Below are positions 24,396 through 35,734 of a stretch of 64,000 bases of DNA, piece by piece. The notes under the pieces were generated by a model. That model saw only the letters and a program-made list of their open reading frames with translations, made no database searches and was not told the origin of the DNA. Numbering within the stretch: position 1 is the stretch's first letter; the number at the start of each line of letters is the position of its first letter. Source of the DNA: Sanghuangporus weigelae (Eukaryota; Basidiomycota; Agaricomycetes; Hymenochaetales; Hymenochaetaceae); assembly GCA_033182465.1 (NCBI GenBank), contig CP137319.1, positions 1,798,001-1,862,000 of the forward strand, written 5' to 3'. The position numbers and the translations under genes were made by a program.

Positions 24396-26103
24396 AGCGA
24401 ATCTAGCTAGAGACGAATTAATAGCAATATGGAAAAGAGAGGGCAGGAAACGCTGTAGGGCGGGGCAGGAAGGGACTTTGAAGAGTGAAAGATGAAGGAA
24501 GGGATGAGTATAAAAGAGAGTACTGTGATAGCGGTTTGATTATAAGCGAGGTGGCTCTGAAGGAAACCACGAGTAGCTGAATGCATGCACGGCATGGCCT
24601 CCGTACCACGGCTACTACGGCAAGCTGGCTGATCGACTTATTGTATCGAAAAAGGTAAATTTTGTTCCGGTGGTTAGCAACGCCCCTGATCATCAGCTTG
24701 GGCCGATACTCTAAATGCGGTACAATGATTCTATCGTACACACTCGCGTACATGCTTATCCAGCCTGTATCAGTTTGCTCAACAAAAAGCGCACAACTCG
24801 TGTGGATATGAAGATCGCTTGCCAAAGTTTGTCCAATGATAGTCTGCCTCGTGCTTCGACATATGAGCCCCTACAAGTACAGCCTCTTCCAATATATGTT
24901 ATTTCTTCCTTGATCGTTCCCACCTACAGTACCCCATATCATGATGGTGGAGCTGATATAGATTGTTACGTAAACGCCTAGAGCGCAGAAATTTTCAGAC
25001 AAAAGTTTCAATCTTGACCCGGTCGCATAGTCTCGACTCGGGGAAATAAGATTATATATCCTAACAACATCGACTACATCTATGTTCAACTTCATCTCAA
25101 AAATAGCTAAAGAATCCAGACAAGTCTTTGTTTCATTTGCTCAATGGGGAACACAATGTATCAGGACATATCCTTCCCAGTCTACAACATTCTCCGCGTC
25201 CAAGGCTCTCCTCGCAGAACCGAGTCCATAACTTTTGGGATTGCAACAGTCGCAAGGACGCTGATCGCCTCGCTTCTACCGCGATTTGCGATGACGAAGC
25301 CCAAAGTATCTCGTATCCATGCTCATCACCATCTCGAGACAGACAGCGGAGGCTTCTCAAGTATTCAGACATGCATTGGTTGCCACGGAGATGTGACAAC
25401 GGCCTGAATATGCACAAGCTTTTGACAATGCGAAGGTGAAAGAGTCGCACTGTGGACGGGCCATAGGTCAACGTCCAGTGCCACAAGGAGCGACCGAGGT
25501 GGCAGGGCCCAAAGTGGAATGCGAGATGCGAGGAAATGAAGGTTCGGAGGTTGCGATTGAGGCATACCACTTGCTACATGGTCTCATTACAGTCTGGCTC
25601 CGGATAGTAATCTCATGTATATTTGTTGATGATCTAAGTTCTTCGCGTCCTCGAGCAGGACTTAACGCCGTGTCTCCCTAAAAATATCCATCTCTTACAG
25701 TTTGATGAACTGAACTGCTGGCTGTTCAGGACAGGATACTCAGATATCGCTCATCTACTCGGGAGAATCGCACTATCTCACGGGAAATGGGGTGAAACAC
25801 ATGAATAAAATTACAGATGCTGTACGGGAAATGATACATACAGATGTGAGATGAAGGCAAGCTGCAAGGAGAAATCACCAGAGGACGGGCCGAGTAACGA
25901 ACGTGCGGGAAATGCGCTGATATCGCGAGACCACAGCGTTGAAATTAAAACACCCACCGCCATTTCCGGATGGCCATCTTGCGCATCTCGTTCCGACATC
26001 GACAGCATCTTTACCGCCTTCAAGCATTCTGTACGCATGGATAGCTCCGGCCGAGTAGAGAGTGAGGCATAGAGCCTCTCTTCACATGCGTGAAGGCCGC
26101 GTA
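24396..26103. other. Intergenic: GH16 upstream region and CRIPT downstream region
   Basis: This 1.7 kb lies between two minus-strand genes. Overlapping frames on both strands around 25130-25680 are open for up to 145 codons on the minus strand. They have no motif and no clear splice continuation. No confident gene. Confidence 0.5.
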
Positions 26104-26742
26104 TCACTTGCTTGACATGACGTAACTGCTCGTGTCCAGGACTTGTTTGCCACAAATCGCACAACAGCCTTTCTTATAGGCGCATCCTACAGGTGCGAAA
26201 TGCAAGAGGGCGAAGAATGTAAGATAGGTAGGAGAGTACCGTTAAACGGAAATGTAACAACAGAAGTCAATGGATATGAATGAAGGCGGCTTAAGGCGCA
26301 CCCACCATGGCAATACTTCGCAGCATTCTGCGTCGTAGGTTGCTTACAGTCCTTGCACTTTCCTTTATATGGCTAGAAGCACATAGAAAGAAGTCAGGTC
26401 AGCACATCTATCCATGCATTCAAACCCGGAAATGAACAAAACCGAAACCGAAGATACATAGATAGTGATAATGACGGCCAATACGATTGAACGTGAAAAG
26501 AAGAGGAAATATGAGTTGGTGAAATGGAAACATACCGAGAACCTAGTCTTCTTTGCCAACTTCATCTCTCCAACCTTCCGCGAGCCCGCCTTGATGCTGT
26601 CTGACGACGAAGTGAACGGGTCGGGCGCGGCGACCTTGGAGAGTTTCTATACATATAAACCAGTAACGTAAGTGCTCGAGACTTATTGAGTAGACCATGA
26701 AGAGTAGCTTGTACGTACCTTCTCACATTTCTTGCACACCAT
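26104..26742 (-). CDS. CRIPT: CRIPT-like cysteine-rich protein
   Basis: Exons 26742-26719, 26646-26536, 26372-26306 and 26186-26104 join in phase to 94 residues. The product starts MVCKKCEKKLSKVAAPDPF and carries RKVGEMKLAKKTRFS. It ends with CxxC pairs CKDC, YCHGCAY and CCAICGKQVLDTSSY. This order and spacing match CRIPT, a small conserved zinc-binding protein of about 100 residues first described as a PDZ-binding protein and later linked to the minor spliceosome. The human-type PDZ-binding C-terminus is not conserved; the protein ends MSSK. It is a short multi-exon gene with one 24-nt first exon, easily missed by gene finders. The assignment rests on motif order recalled from the family, not on a search. 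Confidence 0.92.
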
Positions 26743-27085
26743 GACTCGTCGTGGTGATGGTTAATGGGCAAGTGTCTGTCTGTCAGTTAGGCTGACCTAA
26801 TCACTGTTTACAGCCACTGAACGTCGATCTTGAAGCTTGAAGAAAGAATCGATCGACGCGTCCACTTAACGAATCGCCAAATCTCCTTAGTAAAATCTCT
26901 CTTCGCCCATGCATCTAAACTCCAGGGCGAGTTAAAAACTAATCTCTTCAAACAGGAATCGCTTAACAATGATTTGAATGAAACAATACGATGTATTCAT
27001 CGTGAATATTTTGCAAAACATTCTTTGACCTGGAATTTTCATAGGGTAGATTTTTTGATGCTGTCTTCAGAACGAACGAAAACAC
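26743..27085. other. Intergenic, CRIPT promoter region
   Basis: This 343 bp separates two minus-strand genes. The stretch 26830-27060 is A/T-richer than its surroundings and contains no convincing coding exon. Confidence 0.55.
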
Positions 27086-27822
27086 TCAGCATGGTACGAC
27101 AAGAAGCGGATGATCGAAAAGTCTTCTCTTCTTCGCAGCAGCCCGCCCTTCCTCCACAGCCACGCAGTCACCATCGTCGAAAACCTCGCGAATGACTCCC
27201 GCGCGATCCTCTTCGAAAACGATCCTTCTGCCTTTCTTAGTTCCAATGGTGAGGCCTTGGGGAACCTCATTTTCCGGAACCATATTTTCCTTAAGCTCAC
27301 TACGAAGCTTTTTTCTGGAGGAAAAGAATCTAGTCAATGGTTTGATATACAGGAAAGTCGGTCTAGCTTACTGGATAAATGAACAGAGTACTTTATGCTG
27401 GAGCCAGCCCTGAAACGTAGAGTATTTTCTGAATTTGTGATATCTAGTCTTCTCGCACCCGCCACAAGTCCAAAAATTTCCAGTCTTCTTCTTCAAGTCC
27501 GGATCGTGTTTAACGAAGTCCTCCTTGTCTGCAGAAGACGTCCGAGTCTGTCCAGTGGTCGCCTCTACTATGGTAATATCCTTTTCACCATTCTTCACAT
27601 AAACACGGCCGTCCAAGGTGTAATACAATCTGTTCGGCTTGGTTGAGATTCAGGACAGTATGTGAAGTTGACGACTTACAATGTCTCGATCGTATCGCCC
27701 TTCCTGACAAGTGCCTTTGTATAAGTGCGATCGAAATATTGATCCGCCTTGCGAATTTGAGCTGGCCTGCTTTCATTATTGATGGTGAGACTCACCTGGA
27801 CGCGACGCCTTTTAGGCGGCAT
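27086..27822 (-). CDS. Hypothetical basic protein with a C2HC-like finger
   Basis: Exons 27822-27680, 27629-27372 and 27314-27086 join in phase to about 209 residues. The start at 27822 (MPPKRRRVQVSLTINNES) gives an N-terminal nuclear-localisation-like stretch; an in-frame ATG at 27876 is an alternative start. The centre has a possible zinc-binding pattern C-x2-C-x19-H-x3-C (CGGCEKTRYHKF through WLQHKVLC), loosely reminiscent of a BED-type finger. The C-terminus is mixed charge (EEGRAAAKKRRLFDHPL). I do not recognise the family. It reads in the same direction as DNMT5 upstream and CRIPT downstream. The phase-consistent exons and protein-like composition support a real gene. A remnant of a transposon-encoded zinc-finger protein is an alternative. 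Confidence 0.65.
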
Positions 27823-27876
27823 TGCTTGAGGAGGGCTGCAAGAACTTGGCGTTGAGTCTCTTGCATTTATATTCAA

Positions 27877-28487
27877 GCTAATATATGTTCAGGGAAGTCC
27901 GCTTTGTCTCCTCTCCGACCTCATACTACGCCGATATGTGACTCCTATGAGACTTGTCTTCTAGAAGTGCTCGAATCCCGATTCCTTCACGCAAAACCTC
28001 CGTATCGTAGAATCGTAGAGCTCTCCGTTATCCAAGAAGCTCAAATTCAAGACTGCCTTCAATACGGCTCGCTTCCGGACTATGATTCGCTTCTTCTAAT
28101 GCCTTCTGGATCTACAATTCCGAACTTGTTAGACATGTTAGACAAATGCGTTTCGTGTGCTTTTGCTGAGCTGAAATATTGGGATATATGTAATCAATAG
28201 CCGATCCGAGAAGAATGGTAGGGTAGAGAAAAGGAAGTATCTTCGTGTATCAGATTACTGATCAAGACAAGGTCTTATATTCGAGAAACGAACTTCTTCA
28301 GGCAAAAAAGCTAGTCTACAAAGCTGCAAAGCATAAAATCTACAACATTAATGTCTTTATATACAAAGCACTGCGCTCCAAAATAAAATGCACTTGTCTA
28401 TCCGTTGAGGACAAAGAAAGAAAGCATGACGGAAAGTATCATAGCACGCCAAACAAGAACTATTAAAAACTACATGACAACCTTCGA
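27877..28487. other. Intergenic, DNMT5 downstream region
   Basis: This 0.6 kb lies between two minus-strand genes. The plus-strand frame at 27904-28200 and one at 28245-28466 have no motif. I see no gene here. Confidence 0.55.
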
Positions 28488-31400
28488 TCATACTTTTCGT
28501 TTCGTCCGTTGTTCGAAGACCTCCACATCGATCGTATTCGTACTAAGGAAGCGCCAGATATGAACAAGTTTTGTCTGACCGTACCGTCGTAAACGCCCGA
28601 TCGCCTGAGTTTCGCAAGAGTCGTAGATCTCCTGCGTAGTAGTCAGCAAAGGACTGAGGAAGATCGCATGATTTGCTCCAGTAAGATTCGCTCCGCTTGC
28701 ACTTTCATCTGTGACGTTCAGAAGCAGAACTCTCTCCTCCGAGTCATTCTGGAACTTCTCGAGATTTTTCGACTTCTGCGAAGCACTGCCCTTGATTTCA
28801 AGGAACTTGATCTTGTTGGCAGTGAAGGCTTCCGCGACTTTCTTCATCAGATCCGGGAACTGCACGAATACCAGAACACGCTCGTGCTTAGGGATTCGTT
28901 TCCTGAAATTTTTTTTTGTTAGTCAAATCTACCACCAGTCTTTGATAAGGAACGGTACTGACTTGATGAGTTCGACAACCTTCTCGAGCTTGAGCCCAAA
29001 GTGCCTTCCATTGCCATCCCGTGCAACGTCATCGACACCGAGTGTATCGCCTTTGACCACATTGATGACGCGAGCCGCGGCTTTGCAAGCGCCAGACTGT
29101 GCATAAACGCATTCCTCGCGTTCCGCATGGCTCATCACACATGTCATGCAGCCCGTATGACCGCAGGAGGACAGAACGGCGATGTCCTCGATCGTGACAT
29201 TCTGATTTCCACACGAAGGACACGCAACCGTTGGCGGCTTCTCCGCTTGACGCTGCAGATCACGCACGACAGTGAAGTACCTCAAGGAGCGGACCCGACC
29301 GACGAGTTCCTTTGTGAGTCGACGGATTTCGTGAGTAAGCTCGCGGATGTCCCAAATCAGGTCCTTGATATCGTTTGAGATGTCCTTGCCCCTGCCCTTT
29401 CCCCTGTCTTTTGCGCTCTTTCGTACATCGAGTGATTTGTTCGTAAGGCAGGAAAGAGGCCCATCGATTCCAGCTACCTTGAGAAGCTCGAGCGCGATTG
29501 TGGAAGCGTCTGTATCTCCGACGCCTTCATCTCGGGTCACTCGGACATATTCTTGAAAGTAGGTTTCTGTTTCCGTCTTCCCAACGTCTCTCTGTAACAC
29601 GAGAGCCTCCTTCAATTTACTGACAAGCTCCTTCTTGCAGTCATCGAGCTGCTTCGTACGCTCCTGGACAATAACTTCGCACGCCTTCATCGCATTCTCT
29701 TCATCCCTGACGTCGAGATCGAAATGAGAGCAACGCTTGAGAAGAGCCTCTTCTGCAGAACTGTATACGAAGCGTCATAAATCACTGTTGAATGATATTT
29801 TCTCAACATAGGAACTTACTTGCTTTCACCCAGAGCTTGAGCCAGCCGTTTCTCTCGATCGCTCTCCGACTTCCTCCCGCGCTTGATCGTCATGTCTAAG
29901 GCGCGCAGATGATGTTCGAGCTCGAGGTAAATAGCACGCTCCGCGGCTGGAAGATTGACCTTCTCAATGTTCTCTACCCAGGGGATCTCGTCTATCTCGG
30001 CGATATTCTGTAACAGTGTGTTAGACTGAATGAACGACTACAGCATATCTTCACACGAACCTGGCGCACGAATTGATCCAAAAACATTTGTCCAAGTTGG
30101 TGACGATGGGCATGCCACTCCAGACTGTGCACCTCGCGGAACGAGTGGAATTTCTCGGATTCTAGACAAAAAGATAAGATTAAATAGCATCAAAAGTAGT
30201 ATGAACGTACCGGTCTGCTCTCTCTGGCGCTTCTTGACCAGCGCGGACTGTCCTTCTCCGTCATCGTCAATACCCAGATGGATGTTCAAGAAGGCGGCGA
30301 TAGTTTTCAGAGCGGCGAAGTCATGGATCGGCGGAGTACCAGAAAGAACCCAACGACGAGAGGCAGTGAGCTTTTGAACCATGGAAAGAATCTTGCCCTC
30401 TAAGTACGTGTACTCGTCAATGACTAGTCGAGCAAAGTGGAACATCTCGAGAGGTGGCGCGTGCATCTGCTTCCAATCCTTCTTTGCTTTGCTCTTGAGT
30501 TTCCATGGATCTGTTTCTTCTCGCAGCTTCACGGGTTTCGCAGGTTTTGCGACTGTCGGCTTCTTTGCCTTCTTCTCAGACTTGGCACCTTCGTCTGCTT
30601 TCGACATCGCAGAAGTCTTAACTTTCTTCGAAGGACGACTCATTTTTGCAGGTTTCTTTGACGTCTTTTTACCCGTTTCAGAGTCCGAAGCCTCGAAGTT
30701 ATCCAAGTTATCCGAGGCTTCGACCTCTTCTTCATCCTCGTCCTCGGTTTCCGCGAATGAGTCCTCATAGTCGGATGACTCCGCTTTGCGCTTCACTGGT
30801 TTCTTGAACTTTGGCTTCGTGACTGCTGCCTTTCCCTTACCCCTTGGAGTTACTTCAACAACAACGTCGTCGTCGTCGTCGGACTCAATGATCGAGACTC
30901 GACTAAAACGTTGTCGAAGGCGCGGCTTCACATCTTCGATATCTGATGATTCGGCAGCAGAGGACGGTTCCGAGCTTGGTGGAGGAGTTGCCTCGATAGC
31001 GGAAGAATACGATGATGAAGTTATAGCTTTCGCCTCCTTGTCGGATTTATACGCCGGAACGACAACTTCGACAATCATGTTCGAAGGAGGCGGGAAGCGA
31101 TCTGGCTCGTCCTCATCAACATCCATAGCTTCGTTTTGTGTCTCGTTCGCTGACTGGACGTCTGCAGCTTCTCGGTACTTCGCACCTTTCAGTCGTTTCT
31201 TCTGCACGAACATGTCCGCCTCACTATCTAAAAACGATGATGCATGTCAAAAAACAGCTTCTATGCTCACCGAGCAGCCTGTCTTACCTTTCTTACGCGC
31301 CTCATGGATAGCTTCCATGGCTGCTTCCGACCCTTCGTTGCGCAAGCGCTCTACTTGGTCGCGTAGGGAGGCCAGAATGAGATCCAGTCTGGCATTGAAG

Positions 31401-34400
31401 TATCGCCCGTCTTGGTTCGGCAGAGTCCCTCCAGCCGCAAATGCCTCAAGGTTCGAAAGATAAACACCACTGTGGAACAAGTTCGACGCAACCACCACAA
31501 TATCTGCGTCTTGCACCTCCTCAACAGTTAAGGAATTGAGATTACTGGCTGTCGAGATAATGACGACCTCGAAATGATCCCCGGTGAACTTCTTTATTTC
31601 GGAACCCCATTGGCGAGTGAGATGAGGCGGAACGACCACCAAAGTTCCCCTGACGTAGACCTTGCCACGTAGCTCGTCCTTGGAAGGTCTGGGATCCTGC
31701 TTTACAAACTTTGCGGCGCTGTCAATGAGGCCAAGTGTGATTGCAGTTTTCCCGTAACCAACCTCATCCGCGAGCACACCACCGCGCACATGGACGGGAC
31801 GCTGTGCGCGTCCTTGAGCACGCCAATTCAGGTGAGTCAGGACCGCCTCAGCAATCTCCTCCTCGATGAATGGTTCGGAATCCAAAGATTCTTGTCGAAG
31901 CATCCAACCGAGTGAACGCAATTGCTCCTTACGTAGCGGGATCCTGAAATGGCGCGGTTGGTCAATCTCGGGATCTGGACGATTGCTATTCAGTCGGAAC
32001 TTTGGCAGGCTCAACTTCGCAGGATCAATAAAGTTCGTATCGAAGTGCCACGCAAACCTAGGTCTCTCAGAACGACTTCGAGCTGGTAAACGGGAATATG
32101 CACGATGAATCAGAGACGTAAGATTGGCTCCGATGCGGACAGTGCCAATGCCAGAGACGGCATCCAGCTTGAGCTGCGTTACGAACGGCGCTGGCCGATT
32201 TTTGAGTGCACGCTCATATGCCCCAGCCTGATACGCATCTTCAACAGCTCGGACCTTGTTCTTTTCGTTTCTGATCCAACGTATACTTGGAGGCGTGGGT
32301 GAACATCGATCGCAGGAATGCACTTGCATGTCTTCCGGTAGAGTGATTTCCGTCCACCGATTAAACTGTTCGTTGATGCTCTTAACGCGTTCGATGAGCC
32401 ACGACAACGCCTGGAAGGTCACACGTTCGTGGACCTTATCAACTTCGGACCACTTTCCACGAGGCCATTCAGAGCCAGCTTGATCCTTCAAGGGCACCCT
32501 ACACACTAACAAGGCCATCGCATTAGCACAATCCTCGGTCGATGCGCGGACGCCCAGCAAGCCCGCCGGAACAGCGGAGGAAGCTTCGCGGCCTTTGGAT
32601 GACTAAGGATAATCAGCTTTAGTTTAAGGAAGATAAAGATTGCAGTCACTCACCTGGATGGAAATGATATCCGCCTGCGCCCAGACACAAGGAACGTGGC
32701 ACGCTACGGACTTGGCGTCTTCAGTGACAGAATCCTGCCTCCACTTAGAATCAAGTTTGCAGACTACAGGTCGCGTCTCTCCAAACTGATAACGGCGTTT
32801 ACTGGTGGAGAATACGAAGGGATCCTGATCAGGCGTTCCGCACCGGGTTGGATCTAGGAACAGAAATAGAGGCGGAAGGAATGAATCGTCGGAAAACTCT
32901 TTCCGATGGAGGGCACTTGTTGCGGTACCACATTTTTCTAGCAATGTGTAAGTACCAGATATGTCGCGGTCGAAGACGGGTGCCGCTTCCTTTGGGACAG
33001 AGACTTCGAGTTTCGAGAATACCACACGATCCTTAAATTCGTTCAGGAGTCCCAAGCGCGCTTGCCACGCAGGAACTTTCTCTCCGATACCCCTGATGGC
33101 CACTTTAACAACGGATGGTTTCGGTAACGCAATCTCCCAGACGCCTGTCATCAATCCGCCATTGCAACGCATGCGTGCCACAGGCACTTCAAGAATCCGG
33201 CGAACTTCACTATTCGCAGGTTCACTATCCTTAGCATTTGCGAAAAGCCTCCATTCAGGCTGTTGGGGGTGTAGCTGAAGCTCAAACGCTCCAAAAGGCG
33301 ATCGAAAGGTCGCAATCCAGATTTCCTGTCGTTTCAATTCCACGAACCGTTGCTCAGCGTCCGCGACCCGCAACACGGCTTCGCGCCAGGCGAGCCACTT
33401 CTCCTCCGGAATGTCAGAAGCGTTTGACTGACGAAGAGCATCTAGAAGGCCTCCGGTCATTCCTTTGACGGAGATACTCATAGGCAACGCTGCCTTCAGC
33501 TCTTGAGCAAACACTTGAGGGGAAAGGCGAGGCCGATCGGAGAAGTCTATAGCCCGATAGTCATGTTCTGGGCGACCGCCGCACTTTTCGCAGGAGGTCG
33601 AATCGCAGTCTATGCAGCGATTCAGGACTCGCGACGTCATGTCCGTTCGGCCTTCACATTCACATAAGCGCACGCTAGCCTGGGCCTTTATAAGAAGGTC
33701 CTCTAATGAGCTCTTTACAGTAGTAGAGAGATCAAGAGGACGCTCAGACAACTTGTCTTCTCCGGAGATGTGAGCTTCAATATCGGCCTGTGTCAAAGCA
33801 TCGACATCCATGCTTTGGCTATGGTTTGCATCCACGTCACCATGACCTGCCTTTTCTTCGTAGGTGTCCAAATCGTCACCGCGCTTCAAAAGACTCCTTC
33901 CGACAACCAACGCTGCCAGCATGCATGCCCCAACAACAGTTGTTGACATCGCATTTCCCGCAAGATCAGCTAGTTGATCTTCTGTCTCACGAGTCAAAAG
34001 AAGTTTGTCGACTGGCAGACCCTGCATAGAGAGCGCTTCAAGGCCAACCATCGGTCCACCTCTATTCGTGATGTAAGGAATCATGGAAGGTGTCAGACAC
34101 GGGCACACTCCGAGTCGCTTCGAGCCGATTTCACGATCAACGTTCTGCGAAAGATTCCACACTTGTCTGTAAATACTCTGATGAATATGAAGACAACCAG
34201 AGAGAACAAATCACTACACGTACGTCTTGAATGAAGGATCAACCCCTAGCTTAGCGTAGCGCAATAGTGTAATGTCCATGAGATCCCAAACACGCTCAAC
34301 CTGCACGACTCCCCAGTCTCCCCAGGCGAAATCAGGAAGCTTACAGAATCCGCCTTCATCCCAATTAGTGAGAGGACGCTTCGGTCCTAATCCTTCTTCA

Positions 34401-35558
34401 AGACGCGCACGTTGATGTCGAGACTCGCAACGACCCCAATCTGTCCGTCCGGTCCGACGGTCAAGAGCTCCGAAGCTTTCTCGAACGAGTTTCTGTCGTG
34501 CTTGGTGAATACGTTGATCATCAGTCGGAAGCATCCAAGAGTCGAGAGTTGTCGAGGCGGGTCGTTCTAGATCGTTGACGCGTTTTCGCCAAGAATCAGG
34601 AATCGAAGAGTTCTTTTGGTGAACTGCTAGAAGGTAGACACGAGTTCGCGTATGTGGAATATAGTAGTTCTTCGTGTCAACCCGGAAGAAAGCGGCACTG
34701 TACTTATTCCTCTCGAAGTACTTTACAACCTTGTTCCAAGGAGCACCGCACACATTCTCAAGGATCACGAGCGGAGGCCGATGTTTATCAACCCACGACA
34801 TCATGCCTCGGAACGTGCGACCAGACTCGCCGTCGGCGTCGATATCTTGCTTCTCGTTATTGAGCGTGGAATAGTCGACGCATGATGTTCCAGCGATGAG
34901 TAAATCGACATCGCCTGGAACAGGCACTTGCGAGCCATAGGCAGTCGTCCTGTATTTCGTTAGTGCTTCATGAAGACTGGGGTAAACTGAACAGAACATA
35001 CGCTTCGTCACCACCCAGTTCGCAAATATCACGGAAGAGTATCGGAGGAGAAAAGTTTCGCTCGATATACGCTTGCTTGAAAGGTTCGATTTCGCAGGAG
35101 AAGACGTGTTCAATGTCGAATTTCATGGAGAATAACTTCTGAATCGACTCCTGGATTAACTCCAAAGCAAGTAAGGGCGACTCGGTACCAGAGCACATCG
35201 TAGCGACACGGAGTTTACGGCCCTTTATTCGTTCAGCGACTTTCTTGATGTCTGATATCCGACTGACGAGATCGGTGAAGATATCAGGAATACTGCTTAT
35301 TGGTGGGTGATCTGAATTTGCCGGAGACGCCCTCTTATCAACAGTAGATGATTTTGAGCTGCCTGCCTGGACCATCTCTATGCCGTCATCAGGATCATCC
35401 TGGTAATCTACATCGTTATCAGTATCTTTTCCATCCGCAGCATCGTCGCTCTGTCGGGTCTCCACTGGCAGGTCGTTCTTCTGAGGCTTCTTTTTGACAA
35501 TGAACGAGTTGAGCGTCGACTGTCCTTTTGAGGGAACCGAAGCCTTGACCTTAGCCAT
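28488..35558 (-). CDS. DNMT5: DNMT5-type DNA methyltransferase fused to RING and SNF2 ATPase
   Basis: This is a very large protein (about 2,100 residues) that maintains CpG methylation using an ATP-dependent SNF2 motor. The ATG is at 35558. After about 115 acidic/basic residues comes motif I (RVATMCSGTESPLLALEL). The catalytic-Cys motif is AGTSCVDYSTLNN, followed by the ENV motif (VILENVCGAP) and the motif VIII HTRTRVYLLAV. The C-terminal methylase motif is LAGNAMSTTVVGACMLAAL. A Cys-rich segment follows (CIDCDSTSCEKCGGRPEHD). The SNF2 part has Walker A (GGVLADEVGYGKTAITLGLI), the DExH-like VIDEYTYLEG, and LSGTPPIHD after a long Ser/Lys-rich acidic insert (about 31230-30500). It also has a RING (CPSCGN through CGHTGCMTCV) and helicase C with TQAIGRLRRYGQTKLVHIWR. 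Exons include 35558-35002, 34949-34224, 34166-32654, 32602-31288 and 31227-30211. Unlike Cryptococcus Dnmt5, no N-terminal chromodomain is visible. It diverges from PAP2 across 176 bp. Confidence 0.95.
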
Positions 35559-35734
35559 AGTGGGATCGTTACGGAAAGAGAGGAAAGGCGCGTCGATGGT
35601 GGTGGTTTTTAGACGACCAACGCCGACGCGTCGTAAAAAGTAAAAGAAGACGCGTTAGTCACGGTGGCTGTGTCGTGTGACTCACCTTGTAAGCAGCGAA
35701 GTTGTTACACCCGACCGGCCTTGCTCAGTCAGTC
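35559..35734. promoter_or_regulatory. Divergent promoter between DNMT5 (-) and PAP2 phosphatase (+)
   Basis: 176 bp separate the two start codons. The stretch is GC-rich with several ACGCG/CGCGTC words (for example near 35590, 35625 and 35651). These resemble MCB-type G1/S elements, although function here is inference. Confidence 0.6.

Noticed and set aside
25133-25570. 145-codon minus-strand frame between GH16 and CRIPT
   Set aside because: No motif, no splice partners, and competing frames of similar length on the plus strand.
30381-31463. Long plus-strand frames opposite DNMT5
   Set aside because: Mirror of the Ser/Glu/Lys-rich insert. The minus strand carries clear SNF2 motifs.
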